From NCBI GenBank assembly GCA_016794785.1, contig JAEUHC010000021.1, positions 1-64,000 on the forward strand: DNA of 64,000 nt, read 5' to 3'. The DNA is from Opitutaceae bacterium. Lineage in GTDB: Bacteria > Verrucomicrobiota > Verrucomicrobiia > Opitutales > Opitutaceae. Positions 16,648-25,800 of this stretch are shown one piece after another. Position 1 is the stretch's first letter; each line of letters opens with the position of its first letter. Below the pieces are notes generated by a model. The model was given only the letters and a program-made list of their open reading frames with translations. It was not told the origin of the DNA and did not search any database. A program made the position numbers and the translations under genes.

Positions 16648-17661
16648 ATGAACCAGACTCTCCTGCCGATCCGGATCGTGTTTGTGGCGTTGTGCGCGGC
16701 GGCGGGCTGGCTGGTATGCTATGCCATCGCGGACTGGGATCGGTATCGCGTCGCCGCGGTCGCCGTGGGCCTCTGCATCGGGCTGCTCGTCGTGCTCGTG
16801 GACGTGTTGCTCAAGGGCTTTTCGCTGCGCGGTCTCTCGGCGGTCACCTTCGGCATCGCGGTCGGCGTGCTCGTGGCGCACCTCATCGGCTCTTCGCCGC
16901 TGCTGGAGCACGGCGACAAGAGCGTGGTCTACCTCGCGCGGCTGGGGCTTTTTCTCGTGTGCCCGTATCTCGCCATCGTGATCGCGCTGCGCGGCAAGGA
17001 CGAGTTCAACCTCGTGATCCCCTACGTGCGCTTCGTGCCGCACGAGGTCGATGTGCCGCTGGCGGTGGTGGACACAAGCGTGCTCATCGACGGACGCATC
17101 GCACGCGTGTGCGAGGCGGGCTTTCTGAGTTCGGCGCTCATCATTCCGCGCTTTGTGCTCAACGAGCTGAGCGCCATCGCCGACTCGCCGGACCCGCACA
17201 AGCAGGCCCGCGGCCGTCGCGGCCTCGAGGTGCTCAATGAGCTGCGCCGGCTCAAGCAAGCCGACATCCGCATCACGGAGAGCGACGTGACCAAGCCGGG
17301 GGACTTCGACGCCAAGCTCGTCTTCCTCGCGCAGTCGATGCGCGCCAAGCTCCTGACGACCGACTACAATCTCGCGAAGCTTGCGGAGTTTCACGGCGTG
17401 CCCTGGCTGAATCTCAACACCCTCGCGCGCTCGCTGCGGCCCGAGCTGATGATCGGCGAGCGCATCGAGCTCGACCTCGTGAAGCCCGGCAAAGAGGACG
17501 GCCAGGCCGTGGGCTTCATGGAGGATGGCGCGATGGTGGTCGTGCATGGCGGCAAGCACTACCTCGGCCAGCGGGTCGAGGCCGAGATCGTGAGCGTGCT
17601 GCCGACGTCCGGGGGCAAGATGATCTTCGCGCGCCTGCCGGGCGCCGCGCGGGCGGATTGA
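16648..17661 (+). CDS. PIN/TRAM domain membrane protein (YacL-like)
   Basis: This 337-residue protein has about four N-terminal membrane helices (residues 8-115). A PIN nuclease domain starts at LAVVDTSVLIDGRI (Asp142 is the first acidic metal ligand), with FVLNELSAIAD and LLTTDYNLAKLA giving the later acidic positions. The C-terminal TRAM domain covers about residues 275-335 (GERIELDLVKPGKEDGQAVG). This matches the YacL family, thought to be a membrane-anchored RNase. It may be co-transcribed with the 39-residue protein. A tRNA gene follows 82 bp downstream. Confidence 0.92.
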   Translation: MNQTLLPIRIVFVALCAAAGWLVCYAIADWDRYRVAAVAVGLCIGLLVVLVDVLLKGFSLRGLSAVTFGIAVGVLVAHLIGSSPLLEHGDKSVVYLARLGLFLVCPYLAIVIALRGKDEFNLVIPYVRFVPHEVDVPLAVVDTSVLIDGRIARVCEAGFLSSALIIPRFVLNELSAIADSPDPHKQARGRRGLEVLNELRRLKQADIRITESDVTKPGDFDAKLVFLAQSMRAKLLTTDYNLAKLAEFHGVPWLNLNTLARSLRPELMIGERIELDLVKPGKEDGQAVGFMEDGAMVVVHGGKHYLGQRVEAEIVSVLPTSGGKMIFARLPGAARAD

Positions 17662-17743
17662 TCGTGCTCCACCCGCAGTTTTGCGGCGAAAAAATAGGTG
17701 TTTACTTGCCCGCGGCGTTTTCCCAATACCTCACCCCCCTCAC

Positions 17744-17819
17744 GGGCCGGTAGCTCAGTTGATAGAGCGCGTCGTTCGCAACGACGAGGTCGTCGGTTTG
17801 ATCCCGATCCGGTCCACCA
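17744..17819 (+). tRNA. tRNA-Ala (anticodon CGC)
   Basis: This is a 76-nt cloverleaf with encoded CCA. The acceptor stem GGGCCGG pairs with CCGGTCC and includes the G3-U70 wobble that marks tRNA-Ala. The D arm is GCTC/GAGC. The anticodon arm is CGTCG/CGACG with loop TTCGCAA, so the anticodon is CGC (reads GCG). The T arm is GTCGG/CCGAT. The D loop has G18-A19 instead of G18-G19, and the T loop is TTTGATC with U56 instead of C56. The nearly universal G19-C56 tertiary pair is thus replaced by A19-U56. Confidence 0.92.
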
Positions 17820-17998
17820 ATTCCGCCAAAGGCGCGGAAAATCGCCCATTATGTTGGATCGGTTTTGCCCGTAAGCCTGCGCCGAGGGCGCGGTTGGGTG
17901 ACGTTTCCGCGGCTTCCTGAGTCCCGGCTGGCGCGCTGGCTTCGCATTTGCTAGGGCTCTTTTCGATTATGGGGTTAGAATAACTCCGTTCACCACAC

Positions 17999-18460
17999 AT
18001 GAGCGCATCCAAAAAGACCAAGTCCACCACCGCCAAGTCGCCTGCCCCAGCGACCAAGACCGCACCGGCCAAGTCCGCCGCGAAAACGAAAGCCGTCGTG
18101 CCTGCCAAGGCTCCGGCTCCCGCCAAAACCACCAAAGCCGCTGCCCCGGCGACCCCGGCTCCCCGTCCCGCCCCTGTGGCGGTGAAGCCGGTGGCGCGCA
18201 AACCCGTCCTCACGACCATCTCCGCCCGCGTCGACGTGGGCTTCGGCAACGCCCTCTACATCCGCGGCGAAGGTGCCGGCCTCAGCTGGGACCAAGGCCT
18301 GCTGATGGAGTGCCTTGAGGCCGATCTTTGGCGCATCACCCTCCCCGAGTCGGCGCACGGTCATATCTTCAAGTTCCTCGTCAACGATCTCTCGTGGAGC
18401 GCCGGGCCGGACTACACGGTGCCGGGCGGCGCAGATGTGACGCTGACGCCGGAGTTCTGA
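17999..18460 (+). CDS. Histone-H1-like Lys/Ala/Pro tail fused to a carbohydrate-binding-like (E-set) domain
   Basis: This is a 153-residue protein. The first 70 residues are almost only Lys, Ala, Pro, Thr and Ser (SASKKTKSTTAKSPAPATK and on), like bacterial histone H1-like tails. Residues 72-153 form a compact beta domain (ARVDVGFGNALYIRGEGAGL, then FKFLVNDLSWSAGPDY) that resembles the Ig-like E-set domain before glycogen-branching type enzymes. The basic tail could bind nucleic acid or polyanions and the beta domain glycan, but this is inference. It converges with the DUF374 acyltransferase gene across a palindrome. Confidence 0.75.
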   Translation: MSASKKTKSTTAKSPAPATKTAPAKSAAKTKAVVPAKAPAPAKTTKAAAPATPAPRPAPVAVKPVARKPVLTTISARVDVGFGNALYIRGEGAGLSWDQGLLMECLEADLWRITLPESAHGHIFKFLVNDLSWSAGPDYTVPGGADVTLTPEF

Positions 18461-18540
18461 AGTAGGGCGGGTCTGTGCCCGCCCTCGGTGCGAAGACTCA
18501 ACGCGTGAAAGGGCGGGTTGCAGACCCCCGCCCTGCTTCA
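18461..18540. repeat. Inverted repeat of the GTAGGGCGGGT family between convergent genes
   Basis: The left arm begins at 18462 (AGTAGGGCGGGTCTGTGCCC) and the right arm ends near 18538 (GGGCGGGTTGCAGACCCCC then GCCCTGCTTC). The arms are imperfect inverted copies. It fills the whole 77-bp gap between two convergent genes, and the right arm runs into the stop codon of the acyltransferase. It may act as a bidirectional transcription end. Confidence 0.75.
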
Positions 18541-19206
18541 ATCCGGATTCATCGCCCGGAGCCGCTCCGCCACGTGCGCGATCGCGGCGTCGCGATCGGC
18601 GAGCTGTTCGGCGGGGATGATCTCCGCCCGCATGCGCACGCGGGAAAAAGGCTTGGGCAGGTAGAACCTGTCCCAGCTGCGCAACCGCCACGCGGAGGCA
18701 AACTCGCACCCGATCAGCAGCAGCGGCGCGCGCGCGCGCCGCGCGACGACGATGCCGCCCGGCTTCAGCTCGTAGCACGGACCGCGCGGTCCATCGGGCG
18801 TGAGGCCGATGTCGTGGCCGGCGCGCAGCGTGTCGATGAGCGTGGTCGCGGCCTCGCGGCCGAGCCGGCTGCTGGAGCCGCGGACCGTGCCGACGCCGGC
18901 GAGGGAGAAAAACGCGCTCAACCACGCGCCATCCTGGCTCGCGCTGACAAGCGCGTAGGCCGGTCGCCCGCCGCGGTAGCGCCGCACGATTTCGGCGGCG
19001 AGAAAGAGCCGGTTGTGCCAGAGCACCATCGCCACGGGCTCGTCCCGCATGCCATAGGCCCGCAGGTCCTCCGGCGTGGCGTCGAAACGTAGTGAGCGCC
19101 CCCACAGCCGAAGCAGCAGCCCAAACGGCCAGAGCAGCGCGCGCCGCCACCCGGCGATCTGATGCACGGTCGGCGGAGCGGCGGAGGGCGTGGGCGGCGG
19201 ATTCAA
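18538..19206 (-). CDS. DUF374 lysophospholipid acyltransferase family protein
   Basis: This protein has about 222 residues from the proposed TTG start. It carries the acyltransferase motif VLWHNRLFLA (His of H-x4-D type), then VRGSSSRLGREAA and GLTPDGPRGPCYELKPG, both diagnostic of the DUF374/LPLAT-like group that acylates lipid A or lysophospholipid at the inner membrane. The open frame continues upstream to 19452, but that would overlap tRNA-Arg, so a downstream start is required. TTG at 19206 and GTG at 19167 are the candidates, and neither has a clear ribosome site. Confidence 0.8.
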   Translation of the reverse strand: MNPPPTPSAAPPTVHQIAGWRRALLWPFGLLLRLWGRSLRFDATPEDLRAYGMRDEPVAMVLWHNRLFLAAEIVRRYRGGRPAYALVSASQDGAWLSAFFSLAGVGTVRGSSSRLGREAATTLIDTLRAGHDIGLTPDGPRGPCYELKPGGIVVARRARAPLLLIGCEFASAWRLRSWDRFYLPKPFSRVRMRAEIIPAEQLADRDAAIAHVAERLRAMNPD

Positions 19207-19394
19207 GGGCGCGCCGTTGTCGGGGAAACGCGCACGTTCGCCAAGCGAAACCCGGCGCCAGGCGGGCAATCCGTCGCGCCCGGCCCCGATTATCACAGGT
19301 AGAAGAGCGCCAGGAGGGAAGCGCGGTTCGCAAACACGGATTGCGTTTCGATCGCGCAGGGCTGAAATCGCGAGCTCGTGGCGCAGGCCGCGCG

Positions 19395-19470
19395 GTCCCC
19401 GTAGCTCAACTGGATAGAGCAGCGGTTTCCTAAACCGCCTATCCCGGTTCAAGTCCGGGCGGGGGCACCA
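19395..19470 (+). tRNA. tRNA-Arg (anticodon CCT)
   Basis: This is a 76-nt cloverleaf with encoded CCA. The acceptor GTCCCCG pairs with CGGGGGC (U2-G71 wobble). The D arm is GCTC/GAGC. The anticodon arm is GCGGT/ACCGC with loop TTCCTAA, giving anticodon CCT (reads AGG). There is a four-base variable loop, and the T arm is CCCGG/CCGGG with a normal TTCAAGT loop. Confidence 0.93.
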
Positions 19471-19486
19471 TCAGGTTCGTGCGCGT

Positions 19487-20545
19487 TCACCGCGCGCCGG
19501 CGCGCAGCGCCTCCTTGGCCCGCAGGAGCTGGCGGAGCGGATGCAGCTCCTCGTCGAGCGTGAGCGGCAGCGGCTCGCCGCGGGCGAGGTGCGCGGCGAC
19601 GGCGTCGAAGTAGTCCAGCGCCGGCACGCGCTCGAGGGGCTCGGTGATTTTTCCGGCGGTCACGAGGCGCGTGCGCTGGCCGCCGTCCACCGACTCGATG
19701 AAGCCCTTGGTGCCAAAGATACGGAGGGTCTCGTTGCCGTGCGGGAGCGACGTGCCGGGCGGGTTGAGGTAGTTGATGATCACCGTGGCGAGGCCGCCGT
19801 TTTCGAGCGTGGCCTGCGCGGCGGCGGCGGACTTGCCTTCGCCTTCCTGGCCGGGCGGTTTGCCCAACGCGGTCTCCCAGCCGGCGATCGAGCGGAGGCG
19901 CACGCTGCCGACATGCTCGATGAGGCGCGCGGCGTGGATGCCGGCCTGCAAAAACATCCCGCCGTCGAGAGCCTCGTCCTGCGGGCGCGCGGCGCCGTAG
20001 CGGTAGCTCTTCTGCACAAAAATCTGCACGACCTCGCCCACCGCGCCCTCGCGCACGAGCCGGCGCATGATCGCGTAGTGGGGGGCAAACGCGGTGCCCG
20101 CCATCTCGTGGAACTGCTTCCCCGCGCGCCGCGCCGCCGCGAGGATGCGGTCGAGATCCGCCTCGGTGAGCGCGGACGGCTTTTCCGCATAGACGTGCTT
20201 GCCGGCTTCGAGGCAACGCAGGGCGTCGCGCGCCTGGTCGGCGCGCCGCGGCGAGCAGAGCGACACCAGCTCGACCTCCGGGTCCGCGAGCAGCTCTTCG
20301 AGCGTGGCGTGGCGGCGCACGCCTTCGGGCACTCGCGCCGCGGGCAGCGCGGCGGCGGCGACGAGCCTCGCGTGCGGGTGGCTCGCGAGTTTGGCGGCCG
20401 TGAGCTGGTGGCCGTTGGCGCCATAGAGGCCGACGCCGAGCCGGTGCGGCGCAGACTCGGCGGCCAAGCCGGCCGCGGCGGTGATGAGAAAAACGAAAAC
20501 GACGGCGCATCGCGCCAGCCTGCGATGAAACAGGGAACGATTCAT
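19487..20545 (-). CDS. Exported Gfo/Idh/MocA family oxidoreductase
   Basis: This 352-residue protein has a Sec-like signal (MNRSLFHRRLARCAVVFVFL then ITAAAGLAAES). The nucleotide-binding start RLGVGLYGANGHQ and the family motif KHVYAEKPSAL are present, and the C-terminal half is of the usual type (GGMFLQAGIHAARLIEHVG, then RIFGTKGFIESVDGGQRT). The nucleotide-binding loop GLYGANGH departs from the classic G-x-G-x-x-G, so NAD(P) use is less certain. The start at 20545 is set by the signal peptide. It is divergent from the metallo-beta-lactamase-fold gene, and the shared 129-bp gap must hold both promoters. Confidence 0.85.
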   Translation of the reverse strand: MNRSLFHRRLARCAVVFVFLITAAAGLAAESAPHRLGVGLYGANGHQLTAAKLASHPHARLVAAAALPAARVPEGVRRHATLEELLADPEVELVSLCSPRRADQARDALRCLEAGKHVYAEKPSALTEADLDRILAAARRAGKQFHEMAGTAFAPHYAIMRRLVREGAVGEVVQIFVQKSYRYGAARPQDEALDGGMFLQAGIHAARLIEHVGSVRLRSIAGWETALGKPPGQEGEGKSAAAAQATLENGGLATVIINYLNPPGTSLPHGNETLRIFGTKGFIESVDGGQRTRLVTAGKITEPLERVPALDYFDAVAAHLARGEPLPLTLDEELHPLRQLLRAKEALRAGAR

Positions 20546-20674
20546 GGCGCCACCTTGCCCGCGAGCGACCCGGCGGCAAGGCCGGGCACGAGCCCGGAGC
20601 GCCGCAAGGAAACGATTGCGAATCGGGCGCGGAGCCGTGTTGCTAGATGCCGTCCCCACCAACCCATCCTCCCC

Positions 20675-21601
20675 ATGAATCGTCGCGATTTCGTTGTCCG
20701 TTCCTCCCTCTTCACCGCTGCAGGCTTGCTCGCCCGCTCCGCCGCCTTCGCCCAGGCCCCCAAGGCCCCGGCCGCGCCCGTCACCCCCGAGTTCAAGCTT
20801 CTGCGCCGCGACGTCGGCATCTTTACCGCGCGTGGCGGCAGCATCGGCTACCTCGTCAACAAGGACGCGCTCGCCGCCGTGGACACGCAGTTCGCCGACA
20901 CCGCGCCGCTCTTCCTCAACGGCCTGCCCGGCCGCGCCGGTCGCAAGCTCGACGTGCTCGTCAACTCCCACCACCACGGCGACCACACCGGCGGCAACCT
21001 CGTCTTCAAGCCCGAGACCAAGAAGATCGTCGCGCACGCCAACGTGCCCGCGCTCCAGCGCGCCGCCGCCGAGCGGTCCAAGTCGCTCGACAAGCAGGCT
21101 TACGCCGACACGACGTTCCAGACGACGTGGCGCATGGACGTCGGCGGCGAGATCATCTCCGCGAAATACCACGGCGTGGCGCACACGAGCGGCGACATCG
21201 TCACGCACTTCGAGAAGGCCAACGTGATCCACATGGGCGACCTCGGGTTCAACCGCATCTACCCCGTGATCGACCGCGGCTCCGGCGGCCGCATCGCGGG
21301 CTGGATCACGGTGCTCGAGGCCGTGGCCAAGGCGTTCTCCGCCGACACGATCGTGATCTTCGGCCACGCGGGCACCAAGTTCATGCCGGTCGGCAAGCCG
21401 GCCGAGCTGCTCGTGCTGCGCGATTACCTCAGCGCCGTGTTCGACTACACGCAGAAGAAAATCGCCGCGGGCGAGCCGAAGGAAAAAATCGTGGCGCTCG
21501 AGAACCTGCCGGGCTTCCCCGATTTCCACCAACCGCTCCCGAACCGCCTCGGCGGCAACCTCGCGACCGCCTACGACGAGCTGACGGAGAAGAAGGCCTG
21601 A
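20675..21601 (+). CDS. Tat-exported metallo-beta-lactamase-fold hydrolase
   Basis: This 308-residue protein has a Tat signal (MNRRDFVVRSSLFTAAGLLA). The MBL-fold metal motif SHHHGDHTGG has His99, His101, Asp103 and His104 as metal ligands. Later family positions are HGVAHTSGDIVTHF and IFGHAG. It is a periplasmic zinc- or di-metal hydrolase, and the substrate cannot be told from sequence. The ATG at 20675 is preceded by CCTCCCC and starts the signal. It is divergent from the oxidoreductase gene. Confidence 0.88.
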   Translation: MNRRDFVVRSSLFTAAGLLARSAAFAQAPKAPAAPVTPEFKLLRRDVGIFTARGGSIGYLVNKDALAAVDTQFADTAPLFLNGLPGRAGRKLDVLVNSHHHGDHTGGNLVFKPETKKIVAHANVPALQRAAAERSKSLDKQAYADTTFQTTWRMDVGGEIISAKYHGVAHTSGDIVTHFEKANVIHMGDLGFNRIYPVIDRGSGGRIAGWITVLEAVAKAFSADTIVIFGHAGTKFMPVGKPAELLVLRDYLSAVFDYTQKKIAAGEPKEKIVALENLPGFPDFHQPLPNRLGGNLATAYDELTEKKA

Positions 21602-21611
21602 GGGGGAAAGT

Positions 21612-21720
21612 TGCATCCGCAAGGGCGGGCCTCCGGCCCGTTGCCTCGCCCCGCACATGCGGGGCGGAGGCTCAATGGCTGTCCGCCGACGGGAGGCAAC
21701 GCCCCAAGCCGAAGGGGTCG
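21612..21720. repeat. Nested palindromes in the gap after the MBL gene
   Basis: The 196-bp gap holds GGGCGGGCCTCCGGCCCGTT, GCCCCGCACATGCGGGGC and a distant pair GGGCGG...GGAGGCAACGCCCC. All can form GC-rich hairpins. There is no T-tract. This is probably another dispersed palindrome and may end the upstream transcript. Confidence 0.5.
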
Positions 21721-21797
21721 CGCGCCGGCGGCTGACGGATTGTAAGGTTGTATCGGAGGTGCGGGCCGATTGCATGCGACCACCCCGTTCCAGCCCC

Positions 21798-22838
21798 ATG
21801 AAATTGCTGAGCTTTTTATTTCCGGCTCCGATTGCCGGGTTGTTCATGGCCGGTTGCCAGACCTCGGGCGGGTCAGGTGCGGCCTCGGCGATCATCTTTG
21901 CACGGGAAGAGTCGGGAGGGAGGGCGTATTATATCCAGGACGCGGGTGGCAGCGGGGCGCCCGCGGCCCTGCCGGTGCCGGCGTCTGCGGGCAATCTGCG
22001 CACGGCGCCGCGCGCGGGGATCGCCGCGGCAACGATCGGCGCGAGCGGGGCGGGCGAAGCCGAGTTGCGATTGATCGCGCTCGGCGCGGCAGGCGGGAGT
22101 GAGCGCTCGCTCGCTCGCGAGTGGGCATGGGATTATTCGCTCGGCGCCGAGGGCGAGGCGATCGCGTGGATTGCGGGGCGCGATCGGCGGGAGCTGTTTG
22201 TCGCGCGCGCGCCGGAGTGGAAGCCGGCGGCGCTGGCGCTGCCGGTGGAGGCAGAGCCCGGCCAGCCTCGGTGGCTGGCGCGCGATCGCCTGCTTGTGGT
22301 GCTGCGCTGGAAAGCGGGGGGCGAAGCACTGGCTCTCGCTGGAGGCGCAGGCGGAGCCGAAGTGATCTATCGCGCGGTGGGCCGGGCCGTGCTCTCCGAG
22401 GCCTGCGGGATTCCAGGGTCGGCGGATGTGCTTGTGATCGAGTCGCCCGAAGGGGATTCCCCGGGGCGGCTCCTGCGAATCGCGATCGAGGGCGGGCAGC
22501 CCGAGGTGCTGGCGCACGGGTTCTTCCTGCCTGGGACGCTCGCGGTGTCACCGGATGGGCGTTTTGTTGGCGCAGTCTGGAGCGAGGCGGCGGCGGCCGT
22601 GCGGCGCGGCGAGGCGGCGTGGCGCTGGATTGGCGCCGCCTGGCCGGGCGCACCGGAGAGCGTGCCGGGCGTGGTTTCCGCCGTGTGGAGCCCGGATGGC
22701 TCGCGACTCGCGTTCGCGCGACGCGGCGAGGGCCGCCGCTGGATCGAGGTGCACGGGAGCGAGCCGGGCCGGCCGCGCCGGGTTGGTTTTGAGGAGGCGG
22801 AGTGCTTCGCGCCGCAGTGGTGGCGGATTGCCCGCTGA
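21798..22838 (+). CDS. Lipoprotein with beta-propeller-like (TolB/WD40-type) repeats
   Basis: This 346-residue protein begins MKLLSFLFPAPIAGLFMAGC, a lipoprotein signal with lipobox FMAGC, so the mature protein is likely lipid-anchored at Cys20. The rest has repeated short beta units ending in WxxDG or SPDGRFVGAVWS / SPDGSRLAFARRG, typical of TolB-like propellers. No enzyme residues are evident. It lies just before the large modular secreted protein (11 bp gap), so the two are probably co-transcribed and the lipoprotein may help it at the envelope. Preference for third-position G or C is strong, as in the neighbours. Confidence 0.75.
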   Translation: MKLLSFLFPAPIAGLFMAGCQTSGGSGAASAIIFAREESGGRAYYIQDAGGSGAPAALPVPASAGNLRTAPRAGIAAATIGASGAGEAELRLIALGAAGGSERSLAREWAWDYSLGAEGEAIAWIAGRDRRELFVARAPEWKPAALALPVEAEPGQPRWLARDRLLVVLRWKAGGEALALAGGAGGAEVIYRAVGRAVLSEACGIPGSADVLVIESPEGDSPGRLLRIAIEGGQPEVLAHGFFLPGTLAVSPDGRFVGAVWSEAAAAVRRGEAAWRWIGAAWPGAPESVPGVVSAVWSPDGSRLAFARRGEGRRWIEVHGSEPGRPRRVGFEEAECFAPQWWRIAR

Positions 22839-22849
22839 GATTTTTCCCC

Positions 22850-25800
22850 ATGAAAACGTCGTATGTCGTGGCTTTGCTCTGTGTGGCGCTGGCGGTGACG
22901 GTCGTGCGTGCGACCACGCCCGCCAAGCCCGAGGTCCCGCTCTCCGTCGCCAAGGTGCTCGCGCTCGGTGTCGCGCAGGAACACCTCGAGTCGCCAACGC
23001 TCGCTGGCGCTCGGCTCTATCGCAACCTGGAGGGCCAGCCGGCGGTGTGGGTGTTTGAGTTTCGCTCGGTCACCAGCGACCTGCCGATCACGGTGGTCAC
23101 GGCGGCGACGCGGGACTTGCCACCGGTCGTCATGCACTGGCGCGGGTTGCCGTGGCACGCAGATCCGGCGTATCTGGCCGTCGCGCGAGGCCTCATGGCG
23201 GCTTATCCGCGCGCCGACGCCAAGCCCGATTGGGCGGATCTGCGGTGGGAAGGTCCGTTCGACCTGTGGGTGCCGCGGCAGGACGCGGCGCAGCAGCAGA
23301 CCTTCGCCGCGGTGCGGGAGCGGGCGGAGGTGACGCGCAGCGATGTCGCGCGGACCGCCGGCCGCGCTGCGCGCACCACGGCCGAGGCGGCGGCGTATGT
23401 CGCCGCCGCCTGGGAGGCGATCGATCGGGTCGAACTGCGGTTGCTGCCGCCGGGCCGTTCGACCGCGGCGACACCGCAATTTGGCTCGACTCGCTACATC
23501 GCGCGCGTGCCCTACCTCTTCCAGTCGACCACGCCCGATTGCGGCATCGTGAGCATGATGGATATCCTGCTGTTTCACGATTCCAACGGCTTCCCCTCAC
23601 TCGTCAATGAAGCGGATCTCACCGGTGTGCGTTTGCGCCTCCGCACCCTCATGCAGTGGACGACCGACGGCACCTATCCTGATCTGCAGCTGTCAGGCAC
23701 CCGCAGCTATGTGCTGGAGCGCGGGATCAACGGCTTCAATTTTGCGCTCCATGCGCGCGGCAACTACCGGGGCGTGAATTCGACCGACATGTCGTTCACA
23801 CAATACACGTCCGAAATTGACGCGGGGCGGCCGGTGCAGCTCAACCTCCAGAGTTATCAGCAGACCAACGTCACCGATGACAACTACGGCAACCATGCCG
23901 TCTGCGGGGTCGGCTATCATTCCGGCAGCATCGCGGGTGTCACCCGCGCGAGCTGGGCGATCATTCACGACAACTGGAAGGGCAGTTTCACGGACCCTTA
24001 TCAGAATCCAAACGAGCCTTACGTCGATTTTTCCCAGGTCGGCAGCCTCATCAAGGTCGTGCCACCGGCCGCGGCGCCCCCGGCTGCGAGCGCCATAGTG
24101 ATCGACTCGCCCACCAACGGATCGATCGTCAACCTCGGGGTGCCGGTCAATTTCGTCGTGCGTGTCACCACCGCCGCGGGGGTGGGCGTGAGCAGCGTGG
24201 CTTTCCGCCTTGGCGAAACGATCCTGCGCAGCACCTCGACGCCCGATGCCAATCAGCCTGCGGGCCGGATCGGCACGACCTATTCCATGGCGTGGACGCC
24301 GCCGGCGGCGGGCCGCTACACGCTCACGGCAACGGCGGTCGATTCGCTGAACCGGGGCCTGGTGGCTTCGGTCAATGTCGAGGTGCCCGCCGTCAATGCC
24401 CCGCCCGTCGTCGGCTGGGCCTCGCCGCAATACGACAACGTCCAGATATTCGCGAACAACGCCACGGACCTCTCCGTCTCGGCGAGTGATCCGGACGGAT
24501 CGGTTGGCAGCGTCGAGTTCATCCTGCTCGGTTCGCCGGCCCTCAGCTTGGGCCGGGTGACTCCCTCGGGCGGCACCCTCACGACCCTCCGCGCCGTCAA
24601 TTTCGCGACACCGGGTGATGCGACGCTCCGTGCCATCGCCACCGACAACCGCGGCGCCACCACGAGCACCGATCGCCGGGTGCGCATCGTGGCGGCGGTC
24701 ACCGCGGGCAACGATGCATTTGCCGGGGCGAGTGCGATTGCCCCGGCGGGGGCGGTGGTGCGGACGAGCTCGATCCGCGCGACGCGCGAGACCGGTGAGC
24801 CAGCCCACGCGGGCAACGCCGGCGGGCGCTCGCTTTGGTGGCGCTGGACCCCGCCCGCGGCGGGCACCGCCGTGGTTGCGACGCGCGGCTCAAGCTTCGA
24901 CACGCTGCTCGGAGTTTACACCGGCACAGCCGTCTCCGGCCTGACCCCGATCGCCAGCAACGACGATGACGACGATTCGTTCACCAGTTACGTTCGTTTC
25001 AACACGACCGCCGGCGCCACCTACCACATCGCGGTGGACGGATTCGGGGGCAACTCCGGCGATGTCGTGCTCACCGCCCTGCACTCCTCCGCGGCGTCGG
25101 GCAACGACAACTTCGCCGCGCGCGCCGCGCTCGCCGGCTCCGCCGCGACCGCCACCGGCAGCAACATCGTCGCCACACGCGAGACGGGCGAACCCGTGCA
25201 CGCTTCCCCCGGCGGACGTTCACTGTGGTGGACGTGGACCGCTCCGGATAATGGCACGCTCAGCCTCTCCACCGCCGGTTCGACCTTCGATACGCTGCTG
25301 GGAGTCTACACGGGCGCCGCCGTCAATGCACTCGCCCCTGTCGCCACCAACGACGACGGCGGCCCGGAGTATACTTCGGCGCTTTCGACTCCCGTGGTGC
25401 GCGGCACTGCCTACCAGATTGCCGTCGATGGCTTCAATGGCGCCAACGGTCGCGTGGACCTGGCGCTCGGGTTTCTCGCGGCAGGCGGACGTCCCGCCAA
25501 CGACAATTTTGCGGCCCGCGCCGCAATTTCCGGCAGTCCCGTTTCCACGGCCGTGAGCACGGCTGGCGCGACCAAGGAAGCCGGCGAGCCCAACCACGCT
25601 GGTTCCGTTGGCGGCGCATCGGTCTGGTGGACTTGGACGGCGCCCGCCGACGGCGCGATCACCCTCAGCACGGCGGGCAGCGACTTCGACACCGTGCTCG
25701 CGGTCTACACCGGCACGACGTTTAGCGGACTCAGCCTCGTCGCGGCCGATGACGATGGCGGTGACAACAGCACGAGTCGCCTCGCGGTCGCCGTGCGCAG

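Noticed and set aside
17820..17998. Possible further tRNA or terminator after tRNA-Ala
   Set aside because: TTCCGC...GCGGAA at 17821-17838 can form a weak six-base stem without a T-run, and nothing else in this 179-base stretch is convincing.
19207..19452. Upstream extension of the DUF374 acyltransferase frame
   Set aside because: It would overlap tRNA-Arg(CCT) on the other strand and has no match to the family. A downstream TTG or GTG start is more likely.
20546..21895. Upstream extension (450 codons) of the second Gfo/Idh/MocA frame
   Set aside because: It runs antisense to the metallo-beta-lactamase-fold gene. The ATG at 20545 begins a signal peptide.
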